Shown in pieces: positions 46,718-57,118 of a stretch of 64,000 bases of DNA (positions are counted from its first letter, which is position 1; each line of letters opens with the position of its first letter). The position numbers were made by a program, and so were the translations under genes. The DNA is from Notospermus geniculatus (taxonomy: Eukaryota > Nemertea > Pilidiophora > Heteronemertea > Lineidae), in the NCBI GenBank assembly GCA_002633025.1, contig NMRB01002517.1, positions 21,928-85,927 on the forward strand. Direction: 5' to 3'. The notes below the pieces were generated by a model, which saw nothing but the letters and a program-made list of their open reading frames with translations, was not told the origin of the DNA and did not search any database.

Positions 46718-49700
46718 CACTCCTAGTAGCCACACACAACGGGTACGTGAGCCGAGATGCCTTACTGAAGGAAGTGGCCAAGCATATTGGGTTGTCGCAG
46801 GTGGAGTCTTGGGGTGCAGCGTGCAACAGGGCCGTCAAGGAAGTGTTTCCGTATTCGCAGGCCCTCAGGAAGGGAAAGTACAAGAAATATCCTTTGGGAA
46901 ACGCCCCCAGGCTTTAGTCTTCTGAAGCTATGTAGCAGCGATTCGTTGCTCACACAGGCATCTTTCGCGGTCGCCACAAAAGTGGCCTGTGTGCGGTGGC
47001 CGGCAACGACCACGCACCACGAATCCGAAACTTTGTGGTGACCTCGAGTTGCCGAAAATCAGACCGGTTTGATTTCTCAGGTACGAAATCACTCGTGGCC
47101 ACAACCATTGAGTGGTGAAGTGTGCTGTGGACCGGCAACCGCCACAAAAGTTGCAGACACGAAAATTGCCTTTGAGCAACGAAAGTGGTGAAGTATTGCT
47201 GCTAGCTCTAGTGTTCGACACCGTGAGAGCTCTGTCGCTGTAGAAATGACCCACGTTCATTGGTGCCAGCGACACCAAACTTTGTACATGGGTAACTCGT
47301 GGTCAGCACAACTCGGGACAAATTTCTGCCTGATTTTATGCATGTTTGCTACAGAACTAAGCGTTTTCGTCACTAAATTTCCTTAACTGCCTCACTACCT
47401 ATTACTTTGGTGTCAAATTCGTTGGCTTCCCAGACCGAATTGACGACAAACAAGAACCAGACGAGGAGAAACCAGCCCCAGCCAGTGACAGCTCCGGGGC
47501 TGCCCATGTTCAGCAGGTGAAGAGTTCGGTGAAGGACATCGGTGGCGATCTACAGAGACTTCACGAAATCATCCCAGGTAGGCCTACAAGCTAAGGCTCC
47601 GTCAGTAGTCCAATCTTGTATTACCAGCGAAGGGCTTGACGAACTCACTTTACACCTTACCAAGAAACGGACAAGCATGGACAAATCCAGGGGGCGCGGG
47701 GGCCCTATTTTTGGCAGAGCAATGATTTTTTTAGCAACAAAAATTTAATCACATAAAAATTGAAATACTTTGCTCTCAGATGCCAGGAAAATGCATCTAA
47801 AAGCACTTAAATAGGAGCAGTCAGCCGCACATATTGCCAAAAGATGGCAGCAAAGTTCTAGCGGACCAATGTACAGGAAAATCTACGTGATTGCTGCTCG
47901 ATCAAAATGACTGGGTCCGCTATTTGCATTGAATTGATGACACCTATTTGGTCAACTCGCTGACAGCTCCTATTGTCAAACTTTTGTGGGGGAAGACCCC
48001 AGACCCCTTGGGATTTCGCGCTTTCGGTGCTCACCACCTCCGTCGAGCTACGCCCCCTTTCTGTCGATCCCTGGATCCGGCCCTGGCCTGTCAAGCGCAG
48101 TGCGGAGAAGTATTTGGCCTCCAGTTCGTAAAAAACCCGTCTCTCTTGTTTCTCTTCAGATATCTTGGCCTGGCGGGGTAAGGAGTTTAAAGTCTCGCGG
48201 TGCGATCTCGTGGAGATTCTCTGCCGTGAGCTGAAGGAAGCAGACTCTACCTCCAGCTCCTGGGGTTGGCAGTGTAACCGAGTGGTCCGTTATAACTTCC
48301 CAGAAGTCGTGATCGAAAGAAAAGGAAAATATAAACAATATCCTTTGATGATTGGCAGTGTTTCCACCAGAGGCTACTAAGGGTACTATGCTAGTACCCT
48401 CAAAGGAACAGAAAAGGGCCATTTTCTTTAATTTCAAGGGGGTTTGCTGATTTTGAAGAAATTAGTACCCTCAAAAAATTTCTGGCAGAGACCCTGATTG
48501 GATCTGAATTGTCGTGGCTATGGGGTGGGCCTACTCCCTTGGCACGGAAAGGGCCCCTCATTTAGAGGTTTGAAAAAGAGAAAAAAGGAAGGGACTCTGA
48601 AGTGAAATTGCTTCGAGGGTTTTGATGGAATCTTTTATAAAAATAATCATCGTTTTCCTTAATTAATTTCGTCACGACGTATTATCAAGGAGTTTACTAC
48701 AAAGACCCAGAAAGTATTAAAGCCAAGGTCAGTTTCCCAATGTCGATTTAATGGTCACCAAAAGTGACCAGGAAGTCTATACCCAGGGGCGTAGCTAGCT
48801 TTTATGTCCTGGGGGGGGGGGCAAGTTTGATTGAGCCTGAAGAGCGTTATCGATGTTTCACAACGCTTTCCCTACTTTTCCCAGATCATACGTAAAATCA
48901 GTCATTCTGGTAGGAATACTTGTTCTCACTAGGCACATTTGTCTTCCTTCCCCTTTCAGCTTACTGATGTCTTACTTGTTCTCAGGCACATTAAATTTGT
49001 CTTCCTTCCCCTTTCAGCTTACTGATGTCTTACCTATTCTCAGGCACAATTGTCTTCCTTCCCCTTTCAGCTAATACTGATGTCTTACCTGTTCTCAGGC
49101 ACATTTGTCTTCCTTCCCCTTTCAGCTTACTGATATCTTGGAAGCAAAAGAAGATAGAAGCCAGGATGGAGATGAGGGTGCTGAGTTAAACGTCCAGTCT
49201 ACTCCGGATGATCAAGAGGTAGGTAGGGCAGTTAAATTTTTCTTCGTAGTTTTATACAGGGTTCGTACAGGTCCTTGAAAACCTTGAAAAGTACTTGAAA
49301 AAAAAGTGACCTTGAAAAACTATGGAAAAGTACTTAAAAAATGGAATAGCTGTAAAAATTCCTGGAGAAGTCCTTGAAAAATAAAAAGACCCGTTGAAAA
49401 AAATTCTTGTGGCCTGTTTTCCACTAGAGATGTTCTATTTTGATATGAAAATTTGTGTATTTCTCCCTTGCTTTTCAAGAAAAAAGTCCTTGAAAAATCT
49501 CCAAATCAGCCTTGAAAAGTCCTTGAAAAGTACTTGAAAAAAAATAGGGNTGCACGAAAGGCATAACGGATGATGAAACCCACAAAGCACTAAAACAGAG
49601 GGTTTGCCGTGCTTTGGCAAATACGAAAGGTCCTCTGACGACTCCGAGGGCTGTCCAGAAAAAATTAAACAATGTTTCAACGGAAGCTGTTAAAGGTACT

Positions 49701-50531
49701 CTCTGCTTTCTATTGATAAATATCAAGAAGTCAACTTCCAGAACTTGCGAATTTTCGACCCCAACCGGGGTCTTCCTCAGGCACTTAGAGATCAGAAAAG
49801 AGTGGCACTGACGCCGAATGGGTAAATGTCGTCCTGGGTATACCTTATGTTTACCCAGGATCATCCTGGGTATTCCTTTTCTTTACCCAGGACGGTTCTT
49901 TACCCAGGACGGCCCTGGGTAAACATGAGGATCCTTCACTTTACCCAGATTGGAGTTCCCGAGTGGTGTAGTGAGGTTGATATTCAGCGTAAATCATGAA
50001 ATGAAGGGTGGCCTCGAACTAGGCCTATAGCTCCTAAGTCCTTGAGAATTTACTATCGGTCCCTTTTGAAAAGTTGTAGGGATTGCTCTTGTCTTCCTAT
50101 TGCAAACCCCGGAGGAGGTATAGCGGTAATTTTCAGCTCTTTTTAGCATTGATCCTACTGCATGTTCTCTGCCGAAAGAGACGCACGTACAGCATGATTC
50201 GGCGGGAACTCCCAAGCTGGGTAAAGTTAAGGGTAAAGAAAATGTTTACCCAGGAAAATCCTGGGTAAACATAAGGTATACCCAGGACGACATTGACCCA
50301 TTCAGCGGCACTGACTGGTCTCTCTGTATTCCTCCAATTTTTACTTTATCATTACACTATTTGACTTTATCATTACACTATTTGACTTTATCATTACACT
50401 ATTTGACTTTATTTCCAGCAATATTAGAAGAACTGCATCGTGAGGGCTACGGAACACTCCAAAGGCCCCAACAACCCCGTGGTCGTAACAAAGTGGTGTT
50501 TTTCAAATCATACCCCATCATTGCCAGCTAA
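46718..50531 (+). CDS. 3' exons of the ZF gene: two RFX-like winged helices and a third winged-helix segment
   Basis: Exons: 46718-46886, 47396-47577, 48160-48337, 48676-48727, 49126-49218, 49548-49695, 50419-50531 (stop TAA). With the copy 1 first exon this gives 3156 nt and 1051 residues with every phase matching. Unit 1 (about 741-808) has SRDALLKEVAKHIGL, WGAACNRAVKEVFP, RKGKYK then YYFGVKF. Unit 2 (about 858-925) has SRCDLVEILCREL, WGWQCNRVVRYNFP, RKGKYK then YYQGVYY. The WGxxCNRxVxxxFP...RKGKYKxxYY pattern resembles the RFX DNA-binding winged helix, including its KYHYYG-like end. Acidic or proline linkers follow each unit. The last two exons read as a third winged helix (LTTPRAVQKKLNVSTEA-like helix-turn-helix with one extra N, then EELHREGYGTL and KVVFFK). 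The two introns inside units 1 and 2 look AT-AC/U12. The exon 49548 start is uncertain because of an N at 49550. I infer a DNA-binding regulator; no named orthologue is recognised. Confidence 0.75.
46887..47395 (+). other. Putative U12-type AT-AC intron 1
   Basis: The 5' splice site is AA|ATATCCTTT, exactly the minor-spliceosome AT-AC consensus. The branch site is TTCCTTAAC at 47379-47387, again the U12 consensus. The 3' end is CAC at 47395, with an alternative AC 3 nt later. Splicing it out removes an in-frame TAG and restores the frame AA|T ACC TAT TAC into a conserved YYFGV. It contains an inverted-repeat element at about 46932-47202 (tgtagcagcgattcgttgct / agcaacgaaagtggtg...gctgct). Confidence 0.75.
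47810..47976. mobile_element. MITE family M6, intronic copy
   Basis: Same ends (aaataggagcagtcagccgc / ctcgctgacagctcctatt) and interior as 27281-27456. It lies in the intron between 47577 and 48160, next to a degraded repeat at 47980-48080 (gctcaccacctccgtcgagc) also seen at 24538-24560. Confidence 0.75.
48338..48675 (+). other. Putative U12-type AT-AC intron 2
   Basis: The 5' splice site is CA|ATATCCTTT. The branch-like TTTTCCTTAAT at 48653-48663 fits TTCCTTRAY. The 3' end is CAC at 48675, with another AC 3 nt on (CACGAC). Removal skips an in-frame TAA and gives CA|G ACG TAT TAT, entering YYQGVYY at the same position of the domain as intron 1. Confidence 0.7.
48930..49125 (+). repeat. Splice-acceptor minisatellite, 4 copies of ~55 bp
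   Basis: Each unit reads ggcacatttgtcttccttcc then cctttcag and CTTACTGATgTCTTACctgttctca. The last cag (49125) is the acceptor of the exon 49126-49218, which itself starts CTTACTGATATCTTGG. The unit therefore contains the polypyrimidine tract, the acceptor and the first ~16 nt of the exon. The other AGs end at 48959, 49017 and 49070. Confidence 0.85.
49255..49546. repeat. CCTTGAAAAGTACTTGAAAA repeat
   Basis: Two clusters of cttgaaaagtccttgaaaa words flank a unique middle. The right cluster runs straight into the N at 49550 and the start of the next exon. Probably the two ends of a small element. Confidence 0.55.
49722..49790 (-). repeat. Dispersed Penelope-type tail motif, reversed copy
   Basis: On the minus strand this reads GAAGACCCCGGTTGGGGTCG then AAAATTCGCAAGTTCTGGAAGTTGACTTC-like sequence, closely matching 28110-28168 and 27795-27845. 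In intron 7 of the ZF gene. Confidence 0.55.
49813..50306. mobile_element. Element with 9-bp target duplication GGCACTGAC
   Basis: The ends are GCCGAATGGGTAAATGTCGT and the complement of GCTGAATGGGTCAATGTCGT. The flanking direct repeats GGCACTGAC lie at 49804-49812 and 50307-50315. The interior has many ttacccaggatnntcctgggtaa palindromes. The 9-bp duplication fits Mutator-like elements. In intron 7 of the ZF gene. Confidence 0.85.
50335..50410. repeat. TTTATCATTACACTATTTGAC tandem repeat
   Basis: About three and a half copies of a 24-bp unit immediately upstream of the last acceptor (50418) of the ZF gene. Confidence 0.85.
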
Positions 50532-50619
50532 AAACACATTGTTTCGTTCTCTTCTTTATTTCTTTGCCCACTCCATGACTCTGCTGCTGAGAGATCAAGG
50601 ACTTCTCACCGGCCCTTTT

Positions 50620-51075
50620 GACAGGAGGTACCAAACATTTCCACGCCTCCTGCCGAGCTGTTGTGATGAAGATAACGAAACAAAATTGGTGTCATTTTGT
50701 AGGGGTATCCTTCTTCTAAACAGACCAGAGTCCTGCTTTCGCATTTTCTACCGTAATTCGTCATATTCCATTGTAACGCAGGACGAAGCGAACTGTCCTT
50801 GGGCGGAAAACTTTGGAGGTACCAAAAGTTTCCACGCCTCCTGCCGTGGTGTTCTGATGAAGATAACGGAACAAAATTGGTGTCATTTTGTAGGTGTATC
50901 ATTCTTCTAAACAGACCAGAGTCCTGCTTTCGCATTTTCTACCGTAATTTGCCGTCATATTCCATTATGTAACGCAGGACGAAAGCGAACTGTCCTTGGG
51001 CGAAAAACTTTGGAGGTACCAAAAGTTTCCACGCCTCCTGCCGAACTGTTCTGATGAAGATAACGGAACACGAAA
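50620..51075. repeat. ~190-bp tandem repeat downstream of the ZF gene
   Basis: About 2.4 units. Each starts ggaggtaccaaaagtttccacgcc (50622, 50815, 51012) and continues through gatgaagataacggaacaaa and aaacagaccagagtcctgct. It may lie in the 3' UTR. The open frames on both strands are by-products. Confidence 0.8.
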
Positions 51076-52532
51076 TGGTCCATGGACCATGTGCTCACTG
51101 GGTTGGACATAATAGTCTAATGACAGAGAGAGGTACATATCAGTTATGAGCAATCTGGGTCAAGTCATTCCCAGAAAAGACTTCGATGATTTTTGGGTTA
51201 ATGCCACCTGGCGGCCATATTGGATGTCCGATCGGGCTGGAACTTCACATGCACATAAAGGTCATCTGCAGGGGACTACACAGCACATTGGAGCGTTTTG
51301 GGTCAAGTCGTTCCTGAGTTACAGCACAAATTCAGTTTAAATTAGCAAAAATACCAATTTTCTTGTAAAAACAATTGACAAATTGGTCATCTGTCAGTAA
51401 GAGCTATCCGCGGATGTAAAAATTTCTGAAAAGAACTTGAACGCAAAAATGTTGATTTTAGGTCACTTTGGAAATCGCCAAATTTGGGCAATTTCTATGA
51501 CAGCCGATTGAAAGTCATCACTATGCGTTTATAGCCAGATAATTTGCCTATCATATGCAGAAAACCGCATTCAATTATCATCAACCAGTTCTGAGAAAAA
51601 CAACATTTTCACTATCCATTTACTAATTTCCAAGGCTGTACATGTACACTGAATTTTTTTAAAATACAATTTACAAGCACAATTCGAGATTATCCTGTCA
51701 TTCCTATAAGCTCGAGATGTGTTATGGCAAACTCAGAAAAAAGTCGAATGAAATACAGGGCATCCTCACCAATATCCTCTTCAAGGTCCATATTATTAAA
51801 CATACTTAAGTCAAAATGTGACCTTTTGTGTTGAACAAAGGATAAGTGTCACACTTACACTAAAGTACATGTACATCTACATGTACATGTAGTTTCATGT
51901 GGGCCCTTGGGGCCCTGTCATTGTCTGCATGACGATAGACTACTATAAACACCTACCCAGTACAAGCATAACCACTGCTGTGGGCCGATGAAATGTATGG
52001 ATCTTGTTAGATTGTACAGCCAGCACAGGATGGCGGTATTGGTGAGGACTCCCTGTGTATCAACCCGTAGAAATTGTCAACAACTAGGGTTTCCGTCAGA
52101 GAATACCTCAGGCATGTCCCAATACTATGAACTGTTTTTTTTAGCCTACAAACAGTGTACCTTTCTTGACGATGAAGAATTTTTAATATGCATTGAAGCA
52201 ATGAGGTACCGGAACCACAAAATAACGCAAACCACCATACCCTGTAGGAGCTCCAATGGAAATTTCTAGGGAACACATTGATCGCTTTTTCAGCACCATC
52301 TCAGAAATTTTTTCTGACTTTATAAATGGGTGGCCTGCCTGCAGATTGTTTGAACATCGAGGTACATGTATATACCTCCTTGGTTTGAAACAAACTGTCA
52401 ATGGCTTCTAGCCGTCAAGATACTTTTACAGCTTCTTGCAATACATACAATGTACTAAAATGTTATTCATGTCTAAGCTTCGGGAAATTCAGCCTACATT
52501 AACTCTGGAGTATGTCTAGTGCAGTGTATCCC
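51076..52532. other. Intergenic between convergent genes, no supported gene
   Basis: Contains a degraded relative (51770-51875) of the 62082-62195 MITE. Nothing else was supported. Confidence 0.45.
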
Positions 52533-55500
52533 CTACTCAAATTTTTCCCATTTTCGCTGCACGTTTGAGGATGACATCTGACCAAGCTGCACCAAGTCAT
52601 CAAATGGATCAGAAGTTGTAGCACCAATCAAAGTCTGTTGTTGAGAATTTCGATTCCCCGAAAGTGAAGTCCTTGGAGCAGGCACCGGCATGGAATTCCG
52701 AGCAGCAGCTGTTATAGAAGTACGGGAGGCCGCGATTGGTCCAGAATTTGGGTACATTGGAACTGTCTGAGCAGGTGGCGGAGACGGTGAAGTCATGAAC
52801 TGCGAATGTAGAGGCCGAGACGACCCAAGACTGTTCGGTGAACCAGATGGCGAAGGTCGTTGAATCCCGGTCGGAGAAATTTGTGAGAAATTCCCACCTG
52901 TTTGGTAGCCAGCAGTAGGCATTTGAGTCTGCACAAATATATTCTGAGATTGACTAGCACTAGATCCATACTGGGGCATCACAGTTCTGTTCTGGGCCAA
53001 TATATTCTGGCTGAAGTTTGAAGTTGGTGGCACAGAGGTATTAGTTCCCGGAGCAAAGCTTGAAAAATTTAAACTCCAATCCTTCAGCAAGTCAAAGTCC
53101 TCTGAACTAATAGTAGGAGTCATTTTCTGTGATGACACACTAGCATTCGAGAGTGGATCAAAAAAATCAATGTCCGATGACCCTTCCACACTCGGACGCC
53201 GCCTCTCTGGTCTCTCATCGTTTGTTCGTTTGAACGCCGGCGAACGCGAAATAATTGATGAGCGAGACGCTGAAGATCGTTCCACAACCTTCGGCACTTC
53301 TTCCATTTCATCAGCACCCATGTAAACAGCCTTAAGTCTCTGAACGTTCCCAACATGTCGCGATTGAATCGTCCGAAGATCCAGGCTTGATTCCCTCTCT
53401 GGAGAAGAATTTTTAGTCTCTTCCAACCGCACGTACATGTCCCGTAACTTCTTGACCGCATTTTCGGCCTCTGGTGTACACTCTCGAGGACGGACTCCAC
53501 GTCCACGCAGCGACTCCAATGAAGGTAAACCACGGTTTATCTCATGGGTACGCAACTTTACAAAGTTATCAGTGAATGAATGTTTTGAGCCGGCATCCTC
53601 TCTGGATTCCGGTGAATTCAAATCTATCAAAGGCCCTTCAAACTGTTTCCGGATGATGGTAGTCCGTCTCGGCGGGGGAGTAGGATGATCAACCTCATCA
53701 TAAGGACACGACAGAGAACTTGTATCACTGCCAGTCTCCGAAGATACTTTAGACCCTGATGGAGTGTATTCAACTGGTCGTTTCCTCCGAGGCGGGGGGA
53801 CCGGTGGACCAGCAAGAATCTGAACACCTTCTTCGTCCTCTGATGATTCACTGAAAAGTTCTTCCTCATCTTCCTCAAGCTGAAAAAGAAACAAAACGAA
53901 AAAGTTACATGTAAGCAAGATGATGGACTGAACATTCTTGGAATGTTCCCCACTAATCCAGTCTGCAGAATACTATTCTCCATGATACTAAAGGTGCCCC
54001 ACAGGTTGACATTGCGTCCTGAAGCAACTCGCAGCAACTAGCTTTCCGGCGATGGAAGGAACTTGGAGTGACTGCTCAGTTGACGATTTTGTTGACCTCA
54101 GCGCGCTTGCGTCTCCGAGCAACTGCCGGATGCATCATGAGCGTGCTGTTCGAAGTATAACTGCCAGTTGCTCTTAGTTCCTCTCAGGCGCTGAAATGTT
54201 GACCTGCGCGTGGTGGTTTTTTATCTGCGAGGGATCTGTCGAGTTGCTTCAAGACGCAATGTCGACCTGTAGGCACCTTAAAATCTGAGATGGACCGAAG
54301 AGCGTGACACAAAACACCTCCAAAATTCCCAGCTTTTTTATCATTCTTGAAGCTTGTGGCAACACCTACGTTCGTAAAATTACTACCCGGTAATACAAGA
54401 AGAGAAGTGAGAAAAACCCAAGTACAGAGCCGAAATGATCCACAGTGACCCATATCAGTGAGGGAGCAAACCCTTTCCTTTTCTGCATGGCACGGCGGAA
54501 GGAGGGCACATGGAGACAGATGATTATCGTGGTCAGGGGTTGGCGGTTTTGGAGGCCTCAGGTGTGTTCCCATTCACCACCCTCCCCTCCCGAAGTGAGG
54601 TCAAGCTCAGGGGCCTGATCGATTATGCTTGAGCTTGCGTCGTGTTCTCTTCACTCCCCAATACTCAATACCATGAGCTCACACACAGATGGGGTCACTG
54701 TGGAATCGGTCAGATCAGTGTTGTTGTCAACATACCAAACTCTCCTCTTTGGATTTGGATAGGATATCATCCGTACTATATGACTTCTTCAAGGCCCGCT
54801 GAATTTCCGGATCATCAAATAACCGTATGCTTGTTCTTGGTTCCTCGAAGATCTTCTCCATGTCTGAGCTTCGGTCATCGATAGACATGTCGTCCAAACT
54901 CATCAGTTTGTACTGGCGCGTTTTTCTGTGAATATTTAAAACGAGCGAATGAGAGATGGCAGTAGCAGGGAGTCGTCAAGTCCAAAATTCACGGTGATCA
55001 GACGCTGATTTTATGGGGCAGAGTGGTCATGGCCACAGCCAATGCAAACTCTTGATTGACAATGGGTGCATTCGATTACTTCCACCGTGTCTACTCGTAT
55101 CTCCACGACATCGTTTGGTGATGACATCACCATCATTCGTGCTAGCTCGGGTCTGTTCCAAGCAGCCCTACCATACGGGGTGAGGTACTTCTTGATGTAT
55201 CCCAGAATGCATCGCTCAAAGATGGTGCTGAGATTGTTTCGCTCACTTACTAGGCCTATCAAAATACAGTAATCCACATTGTTTCTGAAGATGATCGTCT
55301 GCATAATAGTTCGTTGCATATAAATCAAAACAAAGGACAACATGACTCTTTTTGTGCGTTCCAACTCCAACATCCCCATATGTCATGTAGGGCCTAAATG
55401 AGGTCAATAGAGAGTTTCTGCAAAGCCCCCAAAATGCCAACGCGAATGTCTATCCTTTTGTCTGGTGCATGATTCTCTTCGTGACATCGAACAATGGGAT

Positions 55501-55788
55501 TGACATTCCGTTGGCGTATCGGGGACTTTGTGAAAACTCTCTAATGTCACGTTTGGATTTCCCGCATAGCAGACAAACAGACCGCCATGACACTAAGACG
55601 CAGAGCTAGCCCCAAATCTTTCATTTACTCCCTTTCACTGCGCATGTCATTTCTTCGCGAAGGCGCGAGCACGGGGAAGCCCGTTCGAATGTCACAAAGG
55701 CAACTTACGCGAGTGTCTGGGACTGCGATGTCTGTCGCTGCACCCCAGTGATAGTCCGAGGTCGATCCGGAGGGGGAGGCCGTGGGGG
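52533..55788 (-). CDS. C-terminal exons of a proline-rich, probably endocytic accessory protein (partial)
   Basis: Minus-strand exons: 55788-55709, 54925-54736, 53879-52533 (stop). Phases match (2, then 0), giving 538 residues of C-terminal protein. Exon a is proline-rich (PPRPPPPDRPRTITG), a likely SH3 ligand. Exon b has SLDDMSIDDRSSDMEKIF and LFDDPEIQRALKKSYSTDD. The last exon (448 aa) starts with an acidic run (LEEDEEELFSESSEDEE), then PPVPPPRRKRP and PTPPPRR. It also has a clathrin-box-like PLIDLN, a possible helical segment (AVKKLRDMYVRLEE), EDFDLLKDW, a Ser/Pro/Gln-rich disordered part, DPFDDL, and a terminal KWEKFE. DPF and WxxF are known AP-2 alpha-ear ligands. I infer a clathrin/AP-2 partner. 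The tail of a DENND1/connecdenn-type or synaptojanin-type protein is a weak guess. No folded catalytic domain is visible. 5' exons were not found upstream to 64000. Confidence 0.8.
53988..54280. mobile_element. MITE family M3 copy 2, intronic
   Basis: Ends aaaggtgccccacaggttga and tgtcgacctgtaggcacctt, same interior as 8119-8325 plus an extra right segment. In the last intron of the proline-rich gene. Confidence 0.75.
55410..55541. mobile_element. MITE family M1 copy d, diverged
   Basis: AGAGTTTCTGCAAAGCCCCC and its imperfect complement. More substitutions than copies a-c, so probably older. Confidence 0.75.
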
Positions 55789-56504
55789 CTGGAAAAAGAA
55801 CCTTTTATTACTATCGTGATGAAAGACGTGGTCAGATTCATCTCGATGTTATTTCATGACCTGTCATAGCTGATATCACGGCAAAATTAGGAAATAAAGT
55901 GTTCTGTTGTTGTGGCATTTTCTAATTTCGACCAACTTCCCCGATTTTAATGCAACAGGGCGAAAACTCACAAACTGCCCCAACTGACTCCCAACGTCAT
56001 TATTCTGTATCCCCTAACTGCCTGTAAACGAGACACCAATGAAAGCACAAGATTTGTGTTCAGCTACGCTGGGTGTTCAGCTCAAGCATTTGCTGAACAG
56101 AGCCTTAGGGAAAATGTTGCAGAAATACACCTTCCCACATTGACTAATTTTACATAATCTTACATCACCTGGTTAATCTGAGCCACTGACCTAATTGCAC
56201 CTTGCACCCCTCTGGTTATAAGTGAGTCATGCCAATCCACTATTATGTAGGACAGATAAGCAATCATTGTGTATCGAGGCAAGGGGGAATGCCTAATGGT
56301 TACGGCCCAAACAGGCTACAAATTCAGCATTGTAAAATCGTTAATTTTCATCGGATTTGAAAATTTAAAGCAGTTTTTTGATATAACAAAGAATTCTCTG
56401 TTCAACTGCATAACTTTCCGGCAAGGCAACAGCCTATTTTCCATTTTGTTGTAAATCAGGCAGAGAAGGAAAACAATAGGATTACACATGATTACGCAAA
56501 GTCA

Positions 56505-56950
56505 ACATCTCAGCTCTCCAAATCGGACCCCTCTGAAACGCGTTTCACAGGGGTCCGATGGGTCGGTGGAGCCTAAGGGATGTAAATGTAATGAGTGTAT
56601 CAGTTGACCACCTGCACAGAAACTTTCCCGACGTGCGTGGCGTTGCCAACTGTGAAGCGTATTTGAATCCCCGTTCTTGAGAACACTCGTGTTGACCCAG
56701 TTCATGTAGCTGCTGACTCGACTTGAGAACGGCAGTTTCGAACGCCGAGAACCAACCCGAGTCTGCCAAGAACACGTTCTTCTCAACCCTCCGCTGAGTG
56801 GGGAGTGATGAGAATATGTTCTCCGCCAGACTCAGGTTGTGTTCTCGTCGTTCAAGACTGCTGTTCTCGAGTTGAGTCAGCATCTCGATGAGCTACGTCA
56901 GCACGAGTGTAGTCGAGAACGAGGAGTCGAATACGCCCGTGGAATCCCAA
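56505..56950. repeat. Inverted-repeat region
   Basis: A short palindrome (gacccctctgaaacgcg / cgcgtttcacaggggtc) at 56526-56560 is followed by a larger imperfect hairpin (about 56690-56885) whose arms share gactcgacttgagaacggca / tgctgttctcgagttgagtc. The frames over it are shadows. Confidence 0.6.
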
Positions 56951-57118
56951 CACGAGCGTTGAGTAGTCTTCTAACAGTAATTCTCAAGGCAAAAGATTCA
57001 AAATGAGCATGTTACAGAGATTGCTAGTGGACAGTTGATGATTGGGGTTAGTACCGTTAACTTTTGTGGTCGTAGGAACTAAGAGTACTGAAATTAAAGA
57101 CTGGACCTTGAAACGACA

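Noticed and set aside
46718-46917. Treating the exon as terminal, ending in GNAPRL and TAG
   Set aside because: The ATATCCTTT site just before the stop, the U12-type branch further on, and restoration of a YY motif shared by both units make an AT-AC intron the better reading. The terminal reading is still possible as an alternative transcript.
48160-48380. Treating the exon as terminal, ending in GSVSTRGY and TAA
   Set aside because: The same reasoning applies: an identical ATATCCTTT, a branch-like TTCCTTAAT and a phase-correct continuation into YYQGVYY.
48853-49074. 73-codon ORF with LPSPFS repeats
   Set aside because: Translation of the acceptor minisatellite; splice signals explain it better.
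56545-56883. 112-codon minus-strand ORF
   Set aside because: It overlaps an imperfect hairpin; both strands read alike, as expected of a foldback element.
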